Position numbers and translations under genes: made by a program. From positions 1-64,000 of the forward strand of contig JBKPGF010000007.1 of assembly GCA_046729255.1 (NCBI GenBank): a DNA stretch of 64,000 nucleotides, given 5' to 3'. Shown piece after piece: positions 15,726 to 24,798 of the stretch. This stretch comes from PALSA-612 sp046729255. GTDB taxonomy: Bacteria > Actinomycetota > Thermoleophilia > Gaiellales > Gaiellaceae. The notes below the pieces were generated by a model. The model worked only from the letters and a program-made list of their open reading frames with translations. It searched no databases and was not told where the DNA came from. Position 1 is the first letter of the stretch, and the number at the start of each line of letters is the position of its first letter.

Positions 15726-16031
15726 TCAGAAAAGCTTCTGGAGCTTCATGGCCGCGCCCATGTCGCCCTGGATCTTCAGCTTCCCGGTCATGTAGGCGGT
15801 CGTCGCGTTCTGCTCGCCGGCGACGATCTTCGAGAACGTCTCGGCCGAGGCCTGGATCGTGCAGTCACCGCCCTGATCGCCCTCTGTCACCTGTGCGCCC
15901 TCGTCGTTGACGGCGACCGTCCACGTGCCCGCGCCGTCGATGTCGAAGACGTACGTGTTGTTCACGCCCGCCGTCCTGCCCTCTGCCCGGCTGGGGAGGT
16001 TCGCGAAGAAGTCACTGATTTCCTGAGTCAC
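15726..16031 (-). CDS. SCP-2 sterol transfer family protein
   Basis: This 101-residue single-domain SCP2-fold protein shows GTWTVAVNDEG, DCTIQASAETFSKIVAGEQN and the typical YMTGKLKIQGDMGAAMKLQK close. Such small proteins bind lipids or acyl-CoA and often sit among acyl-CoA metabolism genes, as here. Soluble and cytoplasmic. GTG 16031 has a good ribosome site (GGAGG six bases upstream), unlike the leaderless genes nearby. Confidence 0.88.
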   Translation of the reverse strand: MTQEISDFFANLPSRAEGRTAGVNNTYVFDIDGAGTWTVAVNDEGAQVTEGDQGGDCTIQASAETFSKIVAGEQNATTAYMTGKLKIQGDMGAAMKLQKLF

Positions 16032-16078
16032 GAGCTACCTCCAGTCGTTTCCCGGCGAGACTATCTCACGCTGCCTCC

Positions 16079-17269
16079 CTAGCTATACGGCGACGCCACT
16101 TCTGGGGCAAGCAGCGCGCGAGATCGGCTCGGCGGCAGCAACAGCGTGAGCACGATCCCCACGATCGGTGCTACTGCGCATACCCAGAGTGCGCTCTCGA
16201 GATCCACTGAGTCGGCGATCGCCCCGAGAACCACGGCGGCGATACCGCCCAGCCCGATCGACAGGCCGATCACGAGGCCCGACGCCATGCCGATCTGCCG
16301 CGGCATGTACTCCTGGCTCATGACCATCGTCACGCCGAACGTGCCTACGACTGCCGCGCCGATGAGGACGAGCGAGACGGCGCCGGCGATGCCGCCGACG
16401 AGGATGAAGACCGCGATCGCCGGAGGGATGATGATGTTCGACAGGAGCAAGATCGGCCGCCTGCCGAACCGGTCCGCGGCAGGCCCGGCGGCGAGCGTCC
16501 CGCCCGCTCCGGCGAGCAGCATGATCGAGAGCAGGAGGTTCCCGTAGCCCTCGGAGTTCCCGATCGAGATCTCCCAGAGCGGCACGAACGTGATCAGCCC
16601 GAACCACGCGATGCTGCGCACGGTGACGACGCCGAGCAACAGGATCATCGCGCCCATCCGGTCTTCACCCTGCGTTGCGCGCGCACCGTCTTCCCGTTTC
16701 GGCACGAACGTCAGCAGAAACGGGACGAGCCACAGCAGCGCTACTGCCACCGCAAGACTCGGGAGGACGACGAGCGCGCCCCCCTCGATGCCGAGGGCGA
16801 CGACGACCGGCGTTGTGACGATGACCCCGAGCGAATAGCCGAGGTTGCCGCCGATCGAGAAGAGCGACATGCCGCTGGCCCGTTTCGAGCCGCTCACGTA
16901 GGCCGCGAACTTCGAGCCCTCGGGGTGGTACGCAGCGGTGCCGAGGCCCGACACGATGACGAAGAGGACGACCCACCAGTAGCTCGGTGACAGGGCTGCG
17001 AGCCCCATGCCGATCGCGCCGATCGCCACGCCGGCCGGTAGCAGCCAGACGGCGCCCCTGCGGTCGGACCAGAACCCGAACAGCGGCTGGACGACCGAAC
17101 CGGCGAGCGCTGAGGCGAGGATCAGGCCGCCCGCGTACGTGTATGAGAGATCCCACTCGGTGACGAGAAACGGCACGAGCGCCGGGAGCACGCCGCCGGC
17201 GAAGTCGACGGCCATGTGCCCGGACGAGAGCGCCGCCATCGCCCGCCGATCAATGTCCGCGCGAGCCAT
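16079..17269 (-). CDS. MFS transporter, fosmidomycin-resistance (Fsr) like
   Basis: This 396-residue protein has twelve predicted helices. It shows SSGHMAVDFAGGVLPALVPF at helix 1, the loop motif GFWSDRRGAVWLLPAG and AAYHPEGSKFAA, typical of the Fsr/YfnA-like drug-proton antiporter subgroup; the mid-protein loop PAADRFGRRPILL repeats the motif. Substrate unknown. ATG 17269 is chosen because a TACGCT -10 element lies seven bases upstream; longer frames toward 17467 overlap the divergent peptidase. It may export a drug or small acid. Confidence 0.78.
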   Translation of the reverse strand: MARADIDRRAMAALSSGHMAVDFAGGVLPALVPFLVTEWDLSYTYAGGLILASALAGSVVQPLFGFWSDRRGAVWLLPAGVAIGAIGMGLAALSPSYWWVVLFVIVSGLGTAAYHPEGSKFAAYVSGSKRASGMSLFSIGGNLGYSLGVIVTTPVVVALGIEGGALVVLPSLAVAVALLWLVPFLLTFVPKREDGARATQGEDRMGAMILLLGVVTVRSIAWFGLITFVPLWEISIGNSEGYGNLLLSIMLLAGAGGTLAAGPAADRFGRRPILLLSNIIIPPAIAVFILVGGIAGAVSLVLIGAAVVGTFGVTMVMSQEYMPRQIGMASGLVIGLSIGLGGIAAVVLGAIADSVDLESALWVCAVAPIVGIVLTLLLPPSRSRALLAPEVASPYS

Positions 17270-17276
17270 GCGGATG

Positions 17277-17282
17277 AGCGTA
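17277..17282 (-). promoter_or_regulatory. -10 element (TACGCT) of a leaderless MFS promoter
   Basis: TACGCT on the minus strand ends seven bases before ATG 17269. Confidence 0.5.
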
Positions 17283-17326
17283 TCGCCGCCGCCTCGCGCG
17301 AGGGCTTGGATAGCATCGCCCGCGAC

Positions 17327-18763
17327 GTGGAGATTGCCGTCTCTTCTTCGCCGCCCGCGGACGCAACGCCGGCGCTCGTCGCCACGGAGCCGCCGTCCTC
17401 GGAGCTCGTAGGCCTCGTCGAGCGCGGCGAGGTGACGACCAAGCGCGGCACGGCGCGGACGGCTCACATCGAGGGCGTGCGGACGATCGTCGTCGGAGCC
17501 GGGCCGCGGGACGAGGTGGACGCGGACGCCGTTCGCGACGCGGCAGCGGGTGCAGTGGCCGAGCTCCGCGAAACGACCGGAGGCTCGCTCGCCTGGCCTA
17601 TCGACGCGGATCTCCAGCTCTCAGCGGAGGAGCAGGCGGGTGCCGTGGTCGAGGGCGCGGTCCTTGCCGGTTACGACCCCGGCTCGTGGAAGACCGTGAC
17701 GCGCGAAGGAGAAGACGTCTCGAAGCTCGTCCTCGTCACGGATGCGGACCTCTCGGGAATGGTCGCGCACGCGGAGACGGTCGCGAAGTGGGCGAACCGC
17801 ACGCGCGACCTCGTAAACCGACCGGCGAACGACCTGACGCCGGCGACCCTGGCCGACTACGCGGACGAGCTCGCGAATGGTCACGAAGGCCTCAGCTTCG
17901 AGGCTCTCGGCCCCGGCGAGATGCGGAGCCTCGGCATGGGGGCGCTGCTGGCCGTCGGCGCGGGCAGCTACAACGAGCCGCGACTCATCGTGCTGCGCTG
18001 GGAGCCGCCCGACGCTGCAGGCGGCGACGTCGTGCTCGGGCTCGTGGGCAAGGGACTGACCTTCGACTCCGGCGGCATCTCGCTGAAGCCGGCGACGCAC
18101 ATGGAGGACATGAAGGGCGACATGGCAGGCGCAGCCGCCGTCGTCGGCGGCATGGGCGCGCTGGCGGAGCTCGGCGTCCCGGTACGCGCGATGGTGGTCG
18201 TCGCCGCCGCCGAGAACATGCCGAGCGGCCGCAGCATGCGGCCCGGGGACATTCTCACGGCCGCCAACGGCAAGACGATCGAGGTCACGAACACCGACGC
18301 CGAGGGCCGCCTCGTCCTCGCGGACGCGCTCTGGTACGCACGAGAGCAGGGCGCAACACACGTCGTCGACTTCGCGACCCTCACGGGAATCATGGCGCGA
18401 GCGCTCGGCGACCAGTACGCGGGCGTCCTCGCTAACGACGACGCCTGGCGTGACGAGATCGTCGCCGCCGGCAAGGCGAGCGGGGACTATGTCTGGCCTT
18501 TCCCGCTCCATCCTCGCTACCGCAAGCTCATCGACTCGGCCTTCGCCGACATGAAGAACTCGAGCCTGCGGGGGGTGGGCGGGCCGATCTATGCGACATC
18601 GTTCCTCGAGGAGTTCGCCGGCGAAGGCCCGTGGGCACACATCGACATGGCCGGGACCGGCCTCCTCACGTGGCCGCGCGGCGACTACCTCTCCCAGGTC
18701 GGTGGCACCGGCTGGGGCGTGCGGCTGATCGTCGCCCTCGCCGAGCGGCTAGCTGCGAAGTGA
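17327..18763 (+). CDS. pepA: Leucyl aminopeptidase (M17 family)
   Basis: This 478-residue protein is a full M17 aminopeptidase: an N-terminal regulatory domain (1-165) and a catalytic domain with VGKGLTFDSGG (metal-binding Lys242 and Asp), DMKGDMAGAAAV, and the NTDAEGRL signature at 322-329 (Asp324, Glu326 metal ligands, Arg328 catalytic). It would remove N-terminal residues from peptides in the cytoplasm as a hexamer. GTG 17327 starts the recognisable protein; a TTG at 17305 is possible. The stop overlaps the GTG of the acyl-CoA dehydrogenase by four bases, so the two are co-translated. Confidence 0.9.
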   Translation: MEIAVSSSPPADATPALVATEPPSSELVGLVERGEVTTKRGTARTAHIEGVRTIVVGAGPRDEVDADAVRDAAAGAVAELRETTGGSLAWPIDADLQLSAEEQAGAVVEGAVLAGYDPGSWKTVTREGEDVSKLVLVTDADLSGMVAHAETVAKWANRTRDLVNRPANDLTPATLADYADELANGHEGLSFEALGPGEMRSLGMGALLAVGAGSYNEPRLIVLRWEPPDAAGGDVVLGLVGKGLTFDSGGISLKPATHMEDMKGDMAGAAAVVGGMGALAELGVPVRAMVVVAAAENMPSGRSMRPGDILTAANGKTIEVTNTDAEGRLVLADALWYAREQGATHVVDFATLTGIMARALGDQYAGVLANDDAWRDEIVAAGKASGDYVWPFPLHPRYRKLIDSAFADMKNSSLRGVGGPIYATSFLEEFAGEGPWAHIDMAGTGLLTWPRGDYLSQVGGTGWGVRLIVALAERLAAK

Positions 18764-19899
18764 ACTTCGAGCTCGCCGAAGAGCACGAGCTGATCCGCAG
18801 CACCGTTCGCGATTTCGCCGAACAGCGGGTGGCGCCGGTGGCCGAAGAGCTGGACCGCGAGCACCGTTTCCCCTACGAGCTCGTCGAGGAGCTCGCCGGG
18901 CTCGGGCTCATGGGTCTGGCCGTCCCTGAGCAGTGGGGCGGTGCGGGCGGCGACACGATCTCGTACGCGATCGCGATCGAGGAGCTGGCGCGCATCGATT
19001 CGTCGGTCTGCATCACCGTCGCGGCGCATACCTCCCTCGGGACGATGCCCATCCTCCTGTTCGGGACCGAGGCGCAGAAACAGGAGTGGCTTCCCGACCT
19101 CGCGAGCGGACGGCGGCTGGCCGCGTTCGGCCTGACCGAGCCGGGCGCGGGCTCGGACGCAGGGGCGACGCAGACGCGGGCCGAGCTGCGCGACGGCCGG
19201 TGGGTGATCGACGGCTCGAAGATCTTCATCACGAACGCCGGCACCGACATCTCCGCCTGCGTCACGATCACCGCGCTCACCGGCGAGGGCGAGGTGTCGA
19301 ACATCATCGTCCCCAACGGCACCGAGGGTTATGTCATCTCCGAGCCGATGGCAAAGATGGGCTGGCGCGCGTCCGATACGCGCGAGCTCTCGTTCCAGGG
19401 CTGCGCAGTGCCCGAGGGGAATCTGCTCGGCCCACGGGGCGCCGGCTTCCAGCAATTCCTCGAGATCCTCGACGGCGGGCGGATATCGGTCGCCGCGATG
19501 GCCGTCGGGCTGGCTCAAGGCGCCTTCGACCTGGCCGTCGCGTACGCGAAGGAGCGTCACCAGTTCGGACGGCCGATCGCCGACTTCCAGGCCGTGCAGT
19601 TCAAGCTCGCTGACATGGCCGTCGAGATCGATGCGGGCCGCCTGCTCACGTACAAGGCGGCCTGGCTCAAGGACCAGGGCAAGCCGTTCGGGCAGGAGGC
19701 CGCTATCGCGAAGCTCTACACCGGCGAGGTCTCGAACCGGGTCGTGAACGCCTCGCTCCAGATCCACGGCGGGTATGGCTTCATGGACGAGTTCGCGATC
19801 TCCCGGCTGTACCGCGACCAGAAGATCCTCGAGATCGGCGAGGGCACGAACGAAGTGCAGCGCATGGTGATCGCTAGGCATCTCGGCCTCGTGTCTTGA
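18760..19899 (+). CDS. Acyl-CoA dehydrogenase
   Basis: This 379-residue flavoenzyme has the family order: helical N domain, then the beta domain with FGLTEPGAGSDAGATQTRAE and KIFITNAGTD, and a C domain with ERHQFGRPIADFQAVQFKLA, LQIHGGYGFMDEF and LEIGEGTNEVQR, where Glu361 is in the position of the catalytic base. It oxidises an acyl-CoA and passes electrons to ETF. Short- or branched-chain substrates fit the family look and local leucine-catabolism genes, but this is inference. GTG 18760 overlaps the peptidase stop. Confidence 0.88.
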   Translation: MNFELAEEHELIRSTVRDFAEQRVAPVAEELDREHRFPYELVEELAGLGLMGLAVPEQWGGAGGDTISYAIAIEELARIDSSVCITVAAHTSLGTMPILLFGTEAQKQEWLPDLASGRRLAAFGLTEPGAGSDAGATQTRAELRDGRWVIDGSKIFITNAGTDISACVTITALTGEGEVSNIIVPNGTEGYVISEPMAKMGWRASDTRELSFQGCAVPEGNLLGPRGAGFQQFLEILDGGRISVAAMAVGLAQGAFDLAVAYAKERHQFGRPIADFQAVQFKLADMAVEIDAGRLLTYKAAWLKDQGKPFGQEAAIAKLYTGEVSNRVVNASLQIHGGYGFMDEFAISRLYRDQKILEIGEGTNEVQRMVIARHLGLVS

Positions 19900-19909
19900 G
19901 CGGTCGTTC

Positions 19910-20001
19910 TGCCGGCGGCAGGATCCCGCGCTCGCGGCGTGGCTGTACCCGGTACTGTCCTGCGCGCCGCTCGCTTGCCTCCTTGGCCAGCGACGCCTCA
20001 G
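19910..20001 (-). repeat. Intergenic repeat family A, copy 2 (inverted)
   Basis: The reverse complement matches family A over about 92 bases (GGCGTCGCTGGCCAAGGAGG, AGCGAGCGGCGCGC, GGACAGTACCGGGTAC, GGATCCTGCCGCC). It lacks the hairpin half present in copies 1 and 3. It lies directly behind the acyl-CoA dehydrogenase stop. Confidence 0.8.
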
Positions 20002-20069
20002 AACACGAGGGCCGCACTCCGCTCGAACTTCAAGAAGTACAGCGGGAGCGGGTGGTACGTTGCCGCGCG

Positions 20070-21383
20070 ATGTACATACGCCAGTTCGTCGACGACGACC
20101 TTGGCTGCGCGTCGTACCTGATCGGTGACGACGACGCGGGCGAGGCAGTGCTCGTCGACCCCGCGTACGCAGTCGAACCGTTCGTCGAGGGAGCCGAAGC
20201 GAAGGGGCTGCGCATCGCCCGCGTGCTCGAGACGCACACGCACGCGGATCACGTCTCCGGACACGGGCGGCTGGCACTCGAGCACGGGCTGCCGGTCTCG
20301 GTGCACGCAGACGCGGGCGCCGAATACCTGCACGAGCCGCTCACCGACGGTGACGAGATCTCCGTGGGCTCCGTCACCGTGAAGACGTTGCACACCCCCG
20401 GGCATCGTCCCGAGCACTGCTGTTTTCTCGCCGGCAACGCTCTGCTGACGGGCGACTCGCTCTTCGTCGGCGCGGTCGCGCGACCGGATCTCGCCGTCGA
20501 GGCCCGTGAGGGCGCCGCGGGGCTCTTCCAGAGCCTCCACCGCCTCCTCGAACTGCCCGACGACGTCCGCGTCATGCCCGGACACGTCGCAGGCTCGCTC
20601 TGCGGTACCGGCATGAGCACGGAGCTCTCCTCGACGATCGGCCAGGAGCGGAAGTTCAACCGGGCGCTCGCGCTCGCCACCGTCGAGGAGTTCGTCGCCG
20701 ACTCGGCCGCAGTGCCGGTCCCGCGCCCTCCGAACATGGAGCACATCGTCGAGCTGAACCGCGGGCCGTTCGTGGGGTCGTCTCCGCCGCTCGAGCCCAC
20801 AGACCTTGACGGTCACTTCGTCCTCGACGTGCGCGAGACCGACCTGCACGCGGCCGGTCACGTGCCCGGCGCTGTGAACGTTCCCGTCTCCGGGTCGTCC
20901 TTCGGCACGAGGGCCGCGTTCGTCATCCCGCCCGAGCGCACTATTGCCCTGCACGCCGAGTCGTCCGAGCAGGCGTCCGCGGCAGCGGCACGTCTGCGAG
21001 CTGTTGGCTTCTTCGAGCTGGCGGGCTACCTCGAGACGCCTGGCACGCCAGCCACGACGGACCCGATCACCATGGACGACCTCGAGCGGCTGCTCGAGGA
21101 CTGCACGGTCAGCCTCGTCGACGTCCGCGAGCCGTACGAGCGCGACGCCGGCTACATCCCGGGAAGCCGCAGCATCCCGTTTCGCGTCGTCGGCCAGTTC
21201 GCCGACGATCTCGCGGGCGGCAAGCCCGTCGTCACGATCTGCGAGACCGGCGTGCGAGCAGCCATCGCGGCCAGCGTCCTGGCTGCGGCCGGAGTAAAAG
21301 CCCGGCCGATGCTGCACGGCGGGGTCGACGAGTGGCAGCGGCGCGGGCACCAGACCGTCGAGTTCCGCCGCTGCGGCTCCTGA
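20070..21383 (+). CDS. Persulfide dioxygenase-like metallo-beta-lactamase protein with two rhodanese domains
   Basis: This 437-residue protein has an N-terminal metallo-beta-lactamase domain with THTHADH (His56, His58, Asp60, His61) and GDSLFVGAVARPDL, as in ETHE1-type persulfide dioxygenases. Two rhodanese domains follow. The first (about 255-330) lacks an active cysteine: the loop reads LHAESSEQA. The second (about 335-437) keeps it (VTICETGVRAA). Similar fusions oxidise persulfides during sulfide detoxification; that role is inferred. A TACGTT hexamer lies eight bases before ATG 20070. Confidence 0.85.
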   Translation: MYIRQFVDDDLGCASYLIGDDDAGEAVLVDPAYAVEPFVEGAEAKGLRIARVLETHTHADHVSGHGRLALEHGLPVSVHADAGAEYLHEPLTDGDEISVGSVTVKTLHTPGHRPEHCCFLAGNALLTGDSLFVGAVARPDLAVEAREGAAGLFQSLHRLLELPDDVRVMPGHVAGSLCGTGMSTELSSTIGQERKFNRALALATVEEFVADSAAVPVPRPPNMEHIVELNRGPFVGSSPPLEPTDLDGHFVLDVRETDLHAAGHVPGAVNVPVSGSSFGTRAAFVIPPERTIALHAESSEQASAAAARLRAVGFFELAGYLETPGTPATTDPITMDDLERLLEDCTVSLVDVREPYERDAGYIPGSRSIPFRVVGQFADDLAGGKPVVTICETGVRAAIAASVLAAAGVKARPMLHGGVDEWQRRGHQTVEFRRCGS

Positions 21384-21417
21384 GCCCACTGGACAGCCGC
21401 GGCCCCAGCGGGCTCAG
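21380..21417. terminator. Bidirectional hairpin between convergent genes
   Basis: CTGAGCCCACTGG (21380-21392) pairs with CCAGCGGGCTCAG (21405-21417) with one mismatch over a 12-base loop. It overlaps the stop of the dioxygenase gene and precedes the ilvA stop on the other strand. Confidence 0.6.
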
Positions 21418-21429
21418 AGCGCGGGTGGC

Positions 21430-22575
21430 TCAGCGTACGCGCTCGACGGCGTAGCCCCAGCCGCGCATCGTCTCCACGAGCGACGCCGCGTGCTCCTCGT
21501 CGCGCGTCTCGAGCGTCAGCCAGATCTCGGTCTCCCCCACCCCTATCTGCACGCCTTCGCGTCGATGCTCGACGTCGAGGACGTTCACGCGCTCCTGCGC
21601 GACGAGGTCGAGCAGCCGCAGCAGATGGCCGGGCCGGTCCGGGACGCTCGTACGGACGACGAGATGTCGCCCGGCGAGCGTCAGCCCGTGGCGCATGACG
21701 GAGACGAGCGTCGTTGCATCGATGTTCCCTCCCGACAGGATCACCGCGACGGGACCCTCGCCCGCGATCTGGCCGGCGAGCACCGCCGCGACACCGGCGG
21801 CGCCCGCGCCTTCGACGACGAGCTTCGTACGCTCGAGCAGCAGCACGATCGCCTTTGCGATCTCCGCAGCCGAGACTTGTACGACATCGGCCATGCGGTC
21901 GCCGAGAATCGTGCGCGGGAGCTCGCCAGGCTGCTTGACGGCGATGCCGTCCGCCACCGCAAAGCCCTCGGGCGACGTCCGCACCCCGACGATGCGTCGC
22001 TCGGGAACGGCAAGGGCGATCCCGGCCGCAAGCCCGCCACCACCGACGGGAACGACGACCGTCTCGACGTCGACGAGCTGCTCGGCGAGCTCGAGGCCCA
22101 CTGTGCCCTGACCGGCCACGACGTCGACGTCCTCGTAGGGATGGACGTAGACGGCACCCGTCTCGTCGGCGTGGTGGCGGCCGGCTGCAATCGCCTCCTC
22201 GAACGTCGCACCGGTCATCTCGACGTGCGCGCCGTAGCTGCGCGTTGCGTCGACCTTGGCCATCGGGGCCTCGAGCGGGACGAAGATCGTCGCCGGGACG
22301 CCCGCCTCGCGAGCTGCCCAGGCGACCGCCTGTCCGTGGTTGCCGGCACTCGCGGCCACGACGCCTACGGCCCGCTCGTCATCGCCGAGAGCGGCGACCC
22401 GGTTGACCGCGCCGCGCACCTTGAACGACCCCGTCCGCTGGAGGTTCTCCGCCTTCAGCCACACGTCACGGCCGGCCAGGCCGCACAACGTCGCGGAGCG
22501 GAACACCGGCGTGATCCGCGCCATGCCGTCCAGCCGGCGGCGCGCGTGCTCGACGTCAGCGGCCGTCGGCGTCAA
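21430..22575 (-). CDS. ilvA: Threonine ammonia-lyase with C-terminal ACT domain
   Basis: This 381-residue protein is a fold-type II PLP enzyme with PLP lysine Lys52 in TGSFKVRGA, the AASAGNHGQAVAW motif and the phosphate-binding VPVGGGGLAAG loop. A C-terminal ACT-like domain (about 305-381, VRTSVPDRPGHLLRLLDLVA) should give feedback control. It converts threonine to 2-oxobutanoate, the first step to isoleucine; catabolic use is also possible given the neighbouring meaB. It starts with TTG at 22575, overlapping meaB by 20 bases, or at the ATG for MARITPVF. Confidence 0.88.
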   Translation of the reverse strand: MTPTAADVEHARRRLDGMARITPVFRSATLCGLAGRDVWLKAENLQRTGSFKVRGAVNRVAALGDDERAVGVVAASAGNHGQAVAWAAREAGVPATIFVPLEAPMAKVDATRSYGAHVEMTGATFEEAIAAGRHHADETGAVYVHPYEDVDVVAGQGTVGLELAEQLVDVETVVVPVGGGGLAAGIALAVPERRIVGVRTSPEGFAVADGIAVKQPGELPRTILGDRMADVVQVSAAEIAKAIVLLLERTKLVVEGAGAAGVAAVLAGQIAGEGPVAVILSGGNIDATTLVSVMRHGLTLAGRHLVVRTSVPDRPGHLLRLLDLVAQERVNVLDVEHRREGVQIGVGETEIWLTLETRDEEHAASLVETMRGWGYAVERVR

Positions 22576-23533
22576 TCCCGAACACCTGCTCGAGGATCTC
22601 GGACACCGCGCTCAACGGGTCGAGCTCGCGGCGCTGGACGGACTCGAGCACCTTCGTCAGCTCCGGATCGTCCTGCACCGCACGCTCAAGATGCGTCCTC
22701 GCACGTGCCGTCGAGACGGCAAACACCTCGGCGGCGAGGTGCTCACGTCGCAGCACGTCCAGCTTGTCCGACGACTCGAGAAACGTCCTGTGCTCCTCGA
22801 GCCGATCCCACAGCGCCTCGACGCCTTCCTCGCGCAGCGCCTCGGTCAACACGATGGGCGGCTTCCAGGCACGCTCGTGGTCGAGGGCAAGTATCGAGCG
22901 CACGTCTGCGACCATCGTCTTCGCGGCAGGGTGGTCGAGCTTGTTGACGGCGATCACGTCCGGGATCTCCATGATCCCTGCCTTAAGCGCCTGGATCGAG
23001 TCGCCCGATCCCGGCATCAGCACGAGCAAGACCGTGTCGGCCACGCGAGCGACCTCGACTTCGCTCTGCCCCGTCCCGACCGTCTCCACGAACACGACGT
23101 CCTTTCCGGCGGCGTCGAGCAGCAGCAGCGCCTGCAACGTCGCCTCGGCGAGGCCGCCCGTGTGTCCCCGCGTCCCCATCGAGCGGATGAAGACTCCTGG
23201 ATCGAGGAAGTGGTCGCTCAGGCGGATGCGGTCGCCGAGCAGGGCGCCTTGCGAGAAGGGGCTCGACGGATCGACCGAGATCACACCTGCCGTGCGTCCG
23301 AGCCCTCTCGTGTGACGCACGAGGGCGGCAATGAGGGTCGACTTCCCAACCCCGGGCGGCCCGGTAACGCCGATCGTGCGTGCACGCCCCGTGTCCGGGT
23401 AGAGTTCGCGGACGATGCCGGCGGCGGCCGGGTCCCCGTTCTCGACGAGGCTGATTGCTCGGGCCAGCGCCCGGCGGTCGCCTTCGCGGATGCCTGCCAG
23501 GAGGCTCTCGCGGTTCCACTCGCGGCGAGGCAT
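22556..23533 (-). CDS. meaB: Methylmalonyl-CoA mutase-associated GTPase MeaB
   Basis: This 325-residue G3E-type P-loop GTPase has Walker A GPPGVGKS (58-65), VISVDPSSPFSQGALLGDR, FIRSMGTRGHTGGLAEAT, the DVVFVETVGTGQSE switch region and NKLD specificity motif. MeaB proteins protect methylmalonyl-CoA mutase and load its cobalamin cofactor. The mutase itself is not in this window. The ATG abuts the MFS stop with no gap; it is the third gene of operon hisC-MFS-meaB-ilvA. Together with ilvA this suggests handling of propionyl/methylmalonyl-CoA. Confidence 0.92.
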   Translation of the reverse strand: MPRREWNRESLLAGIREGDRRALARAISLVENGDPAAAGIVRELYPDTGRARTIGVTGPPGVGKSTLIAALVRHTRGLGRTAGVISVDPSSPFSQGALLGDRIRLSDHFLDPGVFIRSMGTRGHTGGLAEATLQALLLLDAAGKDVVFVETVGTGQSEVEVARVADTVLLVLMPGSGDSIQALKAGIMEIPDVIAVNKLDHPAAKTMVADVRSILALDHERAWKPPIVLTEALREEGVEALWDRLEEHRTFLESSDKLDVLRREHLAAEVFAVSTARARTHLERAVQDDPELTKVLESVQRRELDPLSAVSEILEQVFGIDADGR

Positions 23534-24784
23534 CTAGCCGGCCACGGAGATCGGCTCCGCCTCTCGGTCGGCGGCGACGGGACGCGCAGAGCGCAGGAGC
23601 AGGAAGCCGACGAGCGCACCGAGGCCGGCACAGGCCGCCGAGATCACGAACACCCACCTGGCGCCGACGGCGTCCGTCAGCGGACCGGCGACGATCATCC
23701 CTAGCCCGAGCAGGGCGAAGTTCGTGCTCATGATCACCGTGAACACGCGGCCGCGGAACTCGTCCGGGGCGCCCCGCTGGACGAGCAGGGAGTTGTAGAC
23801 GACGGCAGCCCCGTTTCCCGCCCCGCCCAGCACCATGCACGGCAGCGCCACCCACACCGTCGGCGAGATAGCCGTCGACAAGGCGCCGAAGCCCATGAGC
23901 GCGAGCGCGCCCGTGTAGACGAGCAGGATGCCGCGCACCTCGAGCCACTTCGGCGCGTAGAGGCTCCCGAGCAGAAGGCCGAGACCGGAAGCCGCCCAGA
24001 GCAGTCCGAAGCCGACATCGCCGCTCGAGAAGTCCACCTTCGCCAGCACGACCTCCGCGACGTTGACGCCCGCGTTCCCGAGCATGACGAGGTTCCAGGC
24101 GCAGAAGACCGTCAGCAGGATGCGAGTCCGGAAGACCATGGCGAAGCCGTCGCCGAGGTCGCGCCAGTGACCTCGGGACTCGGCCGGCGCCTGCTGGAAA
24201 AGCGACGGAGCAATGCGGAGGATGAAGGCCGCGGAGACGAGGAACGTCGCGGCATTGATCCAGTACGCCAGGTCGGGCCCGGATGCGGCGACGATGAGGC
24301 CGCCGGCGGCGGTGCCGACCGTCCAGGATAGGTATTCGCCGGCCCGCAGGCGGGAGTTGGCATCGGGAAGATCGGCAGCCGTCACGAGATTCGGCAAGGC
24401 CGCGTACGAGGCCGGCCTGAAGAAGCCGGTTGCAAAGCCCGCCGCTGCCGCGAAGACGACGATCGCCTCCGCGCTGTCCGTGAAGGGCAAGGCGACGAAG
24501 ATGCCGAAGCGGGCGAGATCGCCGACGACCATGATTCGCCGCCGGGACAGGCGGTCGATGAGCGGCCCGAAGAGCAGGCCGACCGCGACGGACGGCAGGA
24601 AGTCCGCTACGAGCAGCGCGCTCACCCACTTCGCCGAGCCGGTGCGGTCGTACACGTCGATGGTCAGCGCGACCACCGCGATCCAGGTCCCGAGTCCCGA
24701 CGCGAACGTCGCAGCGAAGAGCGACCGGAAGTCCGGGTTGCGGCGCAGCAGGCCGGGCGAGCGGTGAGCCGGGGCGCTCGACAC
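23534..24784 (-). CDS. MFS transporter
   Basis: This 416-residue protein has twelve predicted helices and the drug-exporter-like N-terminal pattern PDFRSLFAATFASGLGTWIA, loop GPLIDRLSRRRIMVVGD and central ALLWAASGLGLLLGSL. It resembles the MFS_3/enterobactin-exporter group; substrate unknown. It lies 14 bases after hisC and directly before meaB in one operon. The start is GTG 24784. Confidence 0.78.
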   Translation of the reverse strand: MSSAPAHRSPGLLRRNPDFRSLFAATFASGLGTWIAVVALTIDVYDRTGSAKWVSALLVADFLPSVAVGLLFGPLIDRLSRRRIMVVGDLARFGIFVALPFTDSAEAIVVFAAAAGFATGFFRPASYAALPNLVTAADLPDANSRLRAGEYLSWTVGTAAGGLIVAASGPDLAYWINAATFLVSAAFILRIAPSLFQQAPAESRGHWRDLGDGFAMVFRTRILLTVFCAWNLVMLGNAGVNVAEVVLAKVDFSSGDVGFGLLWAASGLGLLLGSLYAPKWLEVRGILLVYTGALALMGFGALSTAISPTVWVALPCMVLGGAGNGAAVVYNSLLVQRGAPDEFRGRVFTVIMSTNFALLGLGMIVAGPLTDAVGARWVFVISAACAGLGALVGFLLLRSARPVAADREAEPISVAG

Positions 24785-24798
24785 GTGTGAGAAGGACC

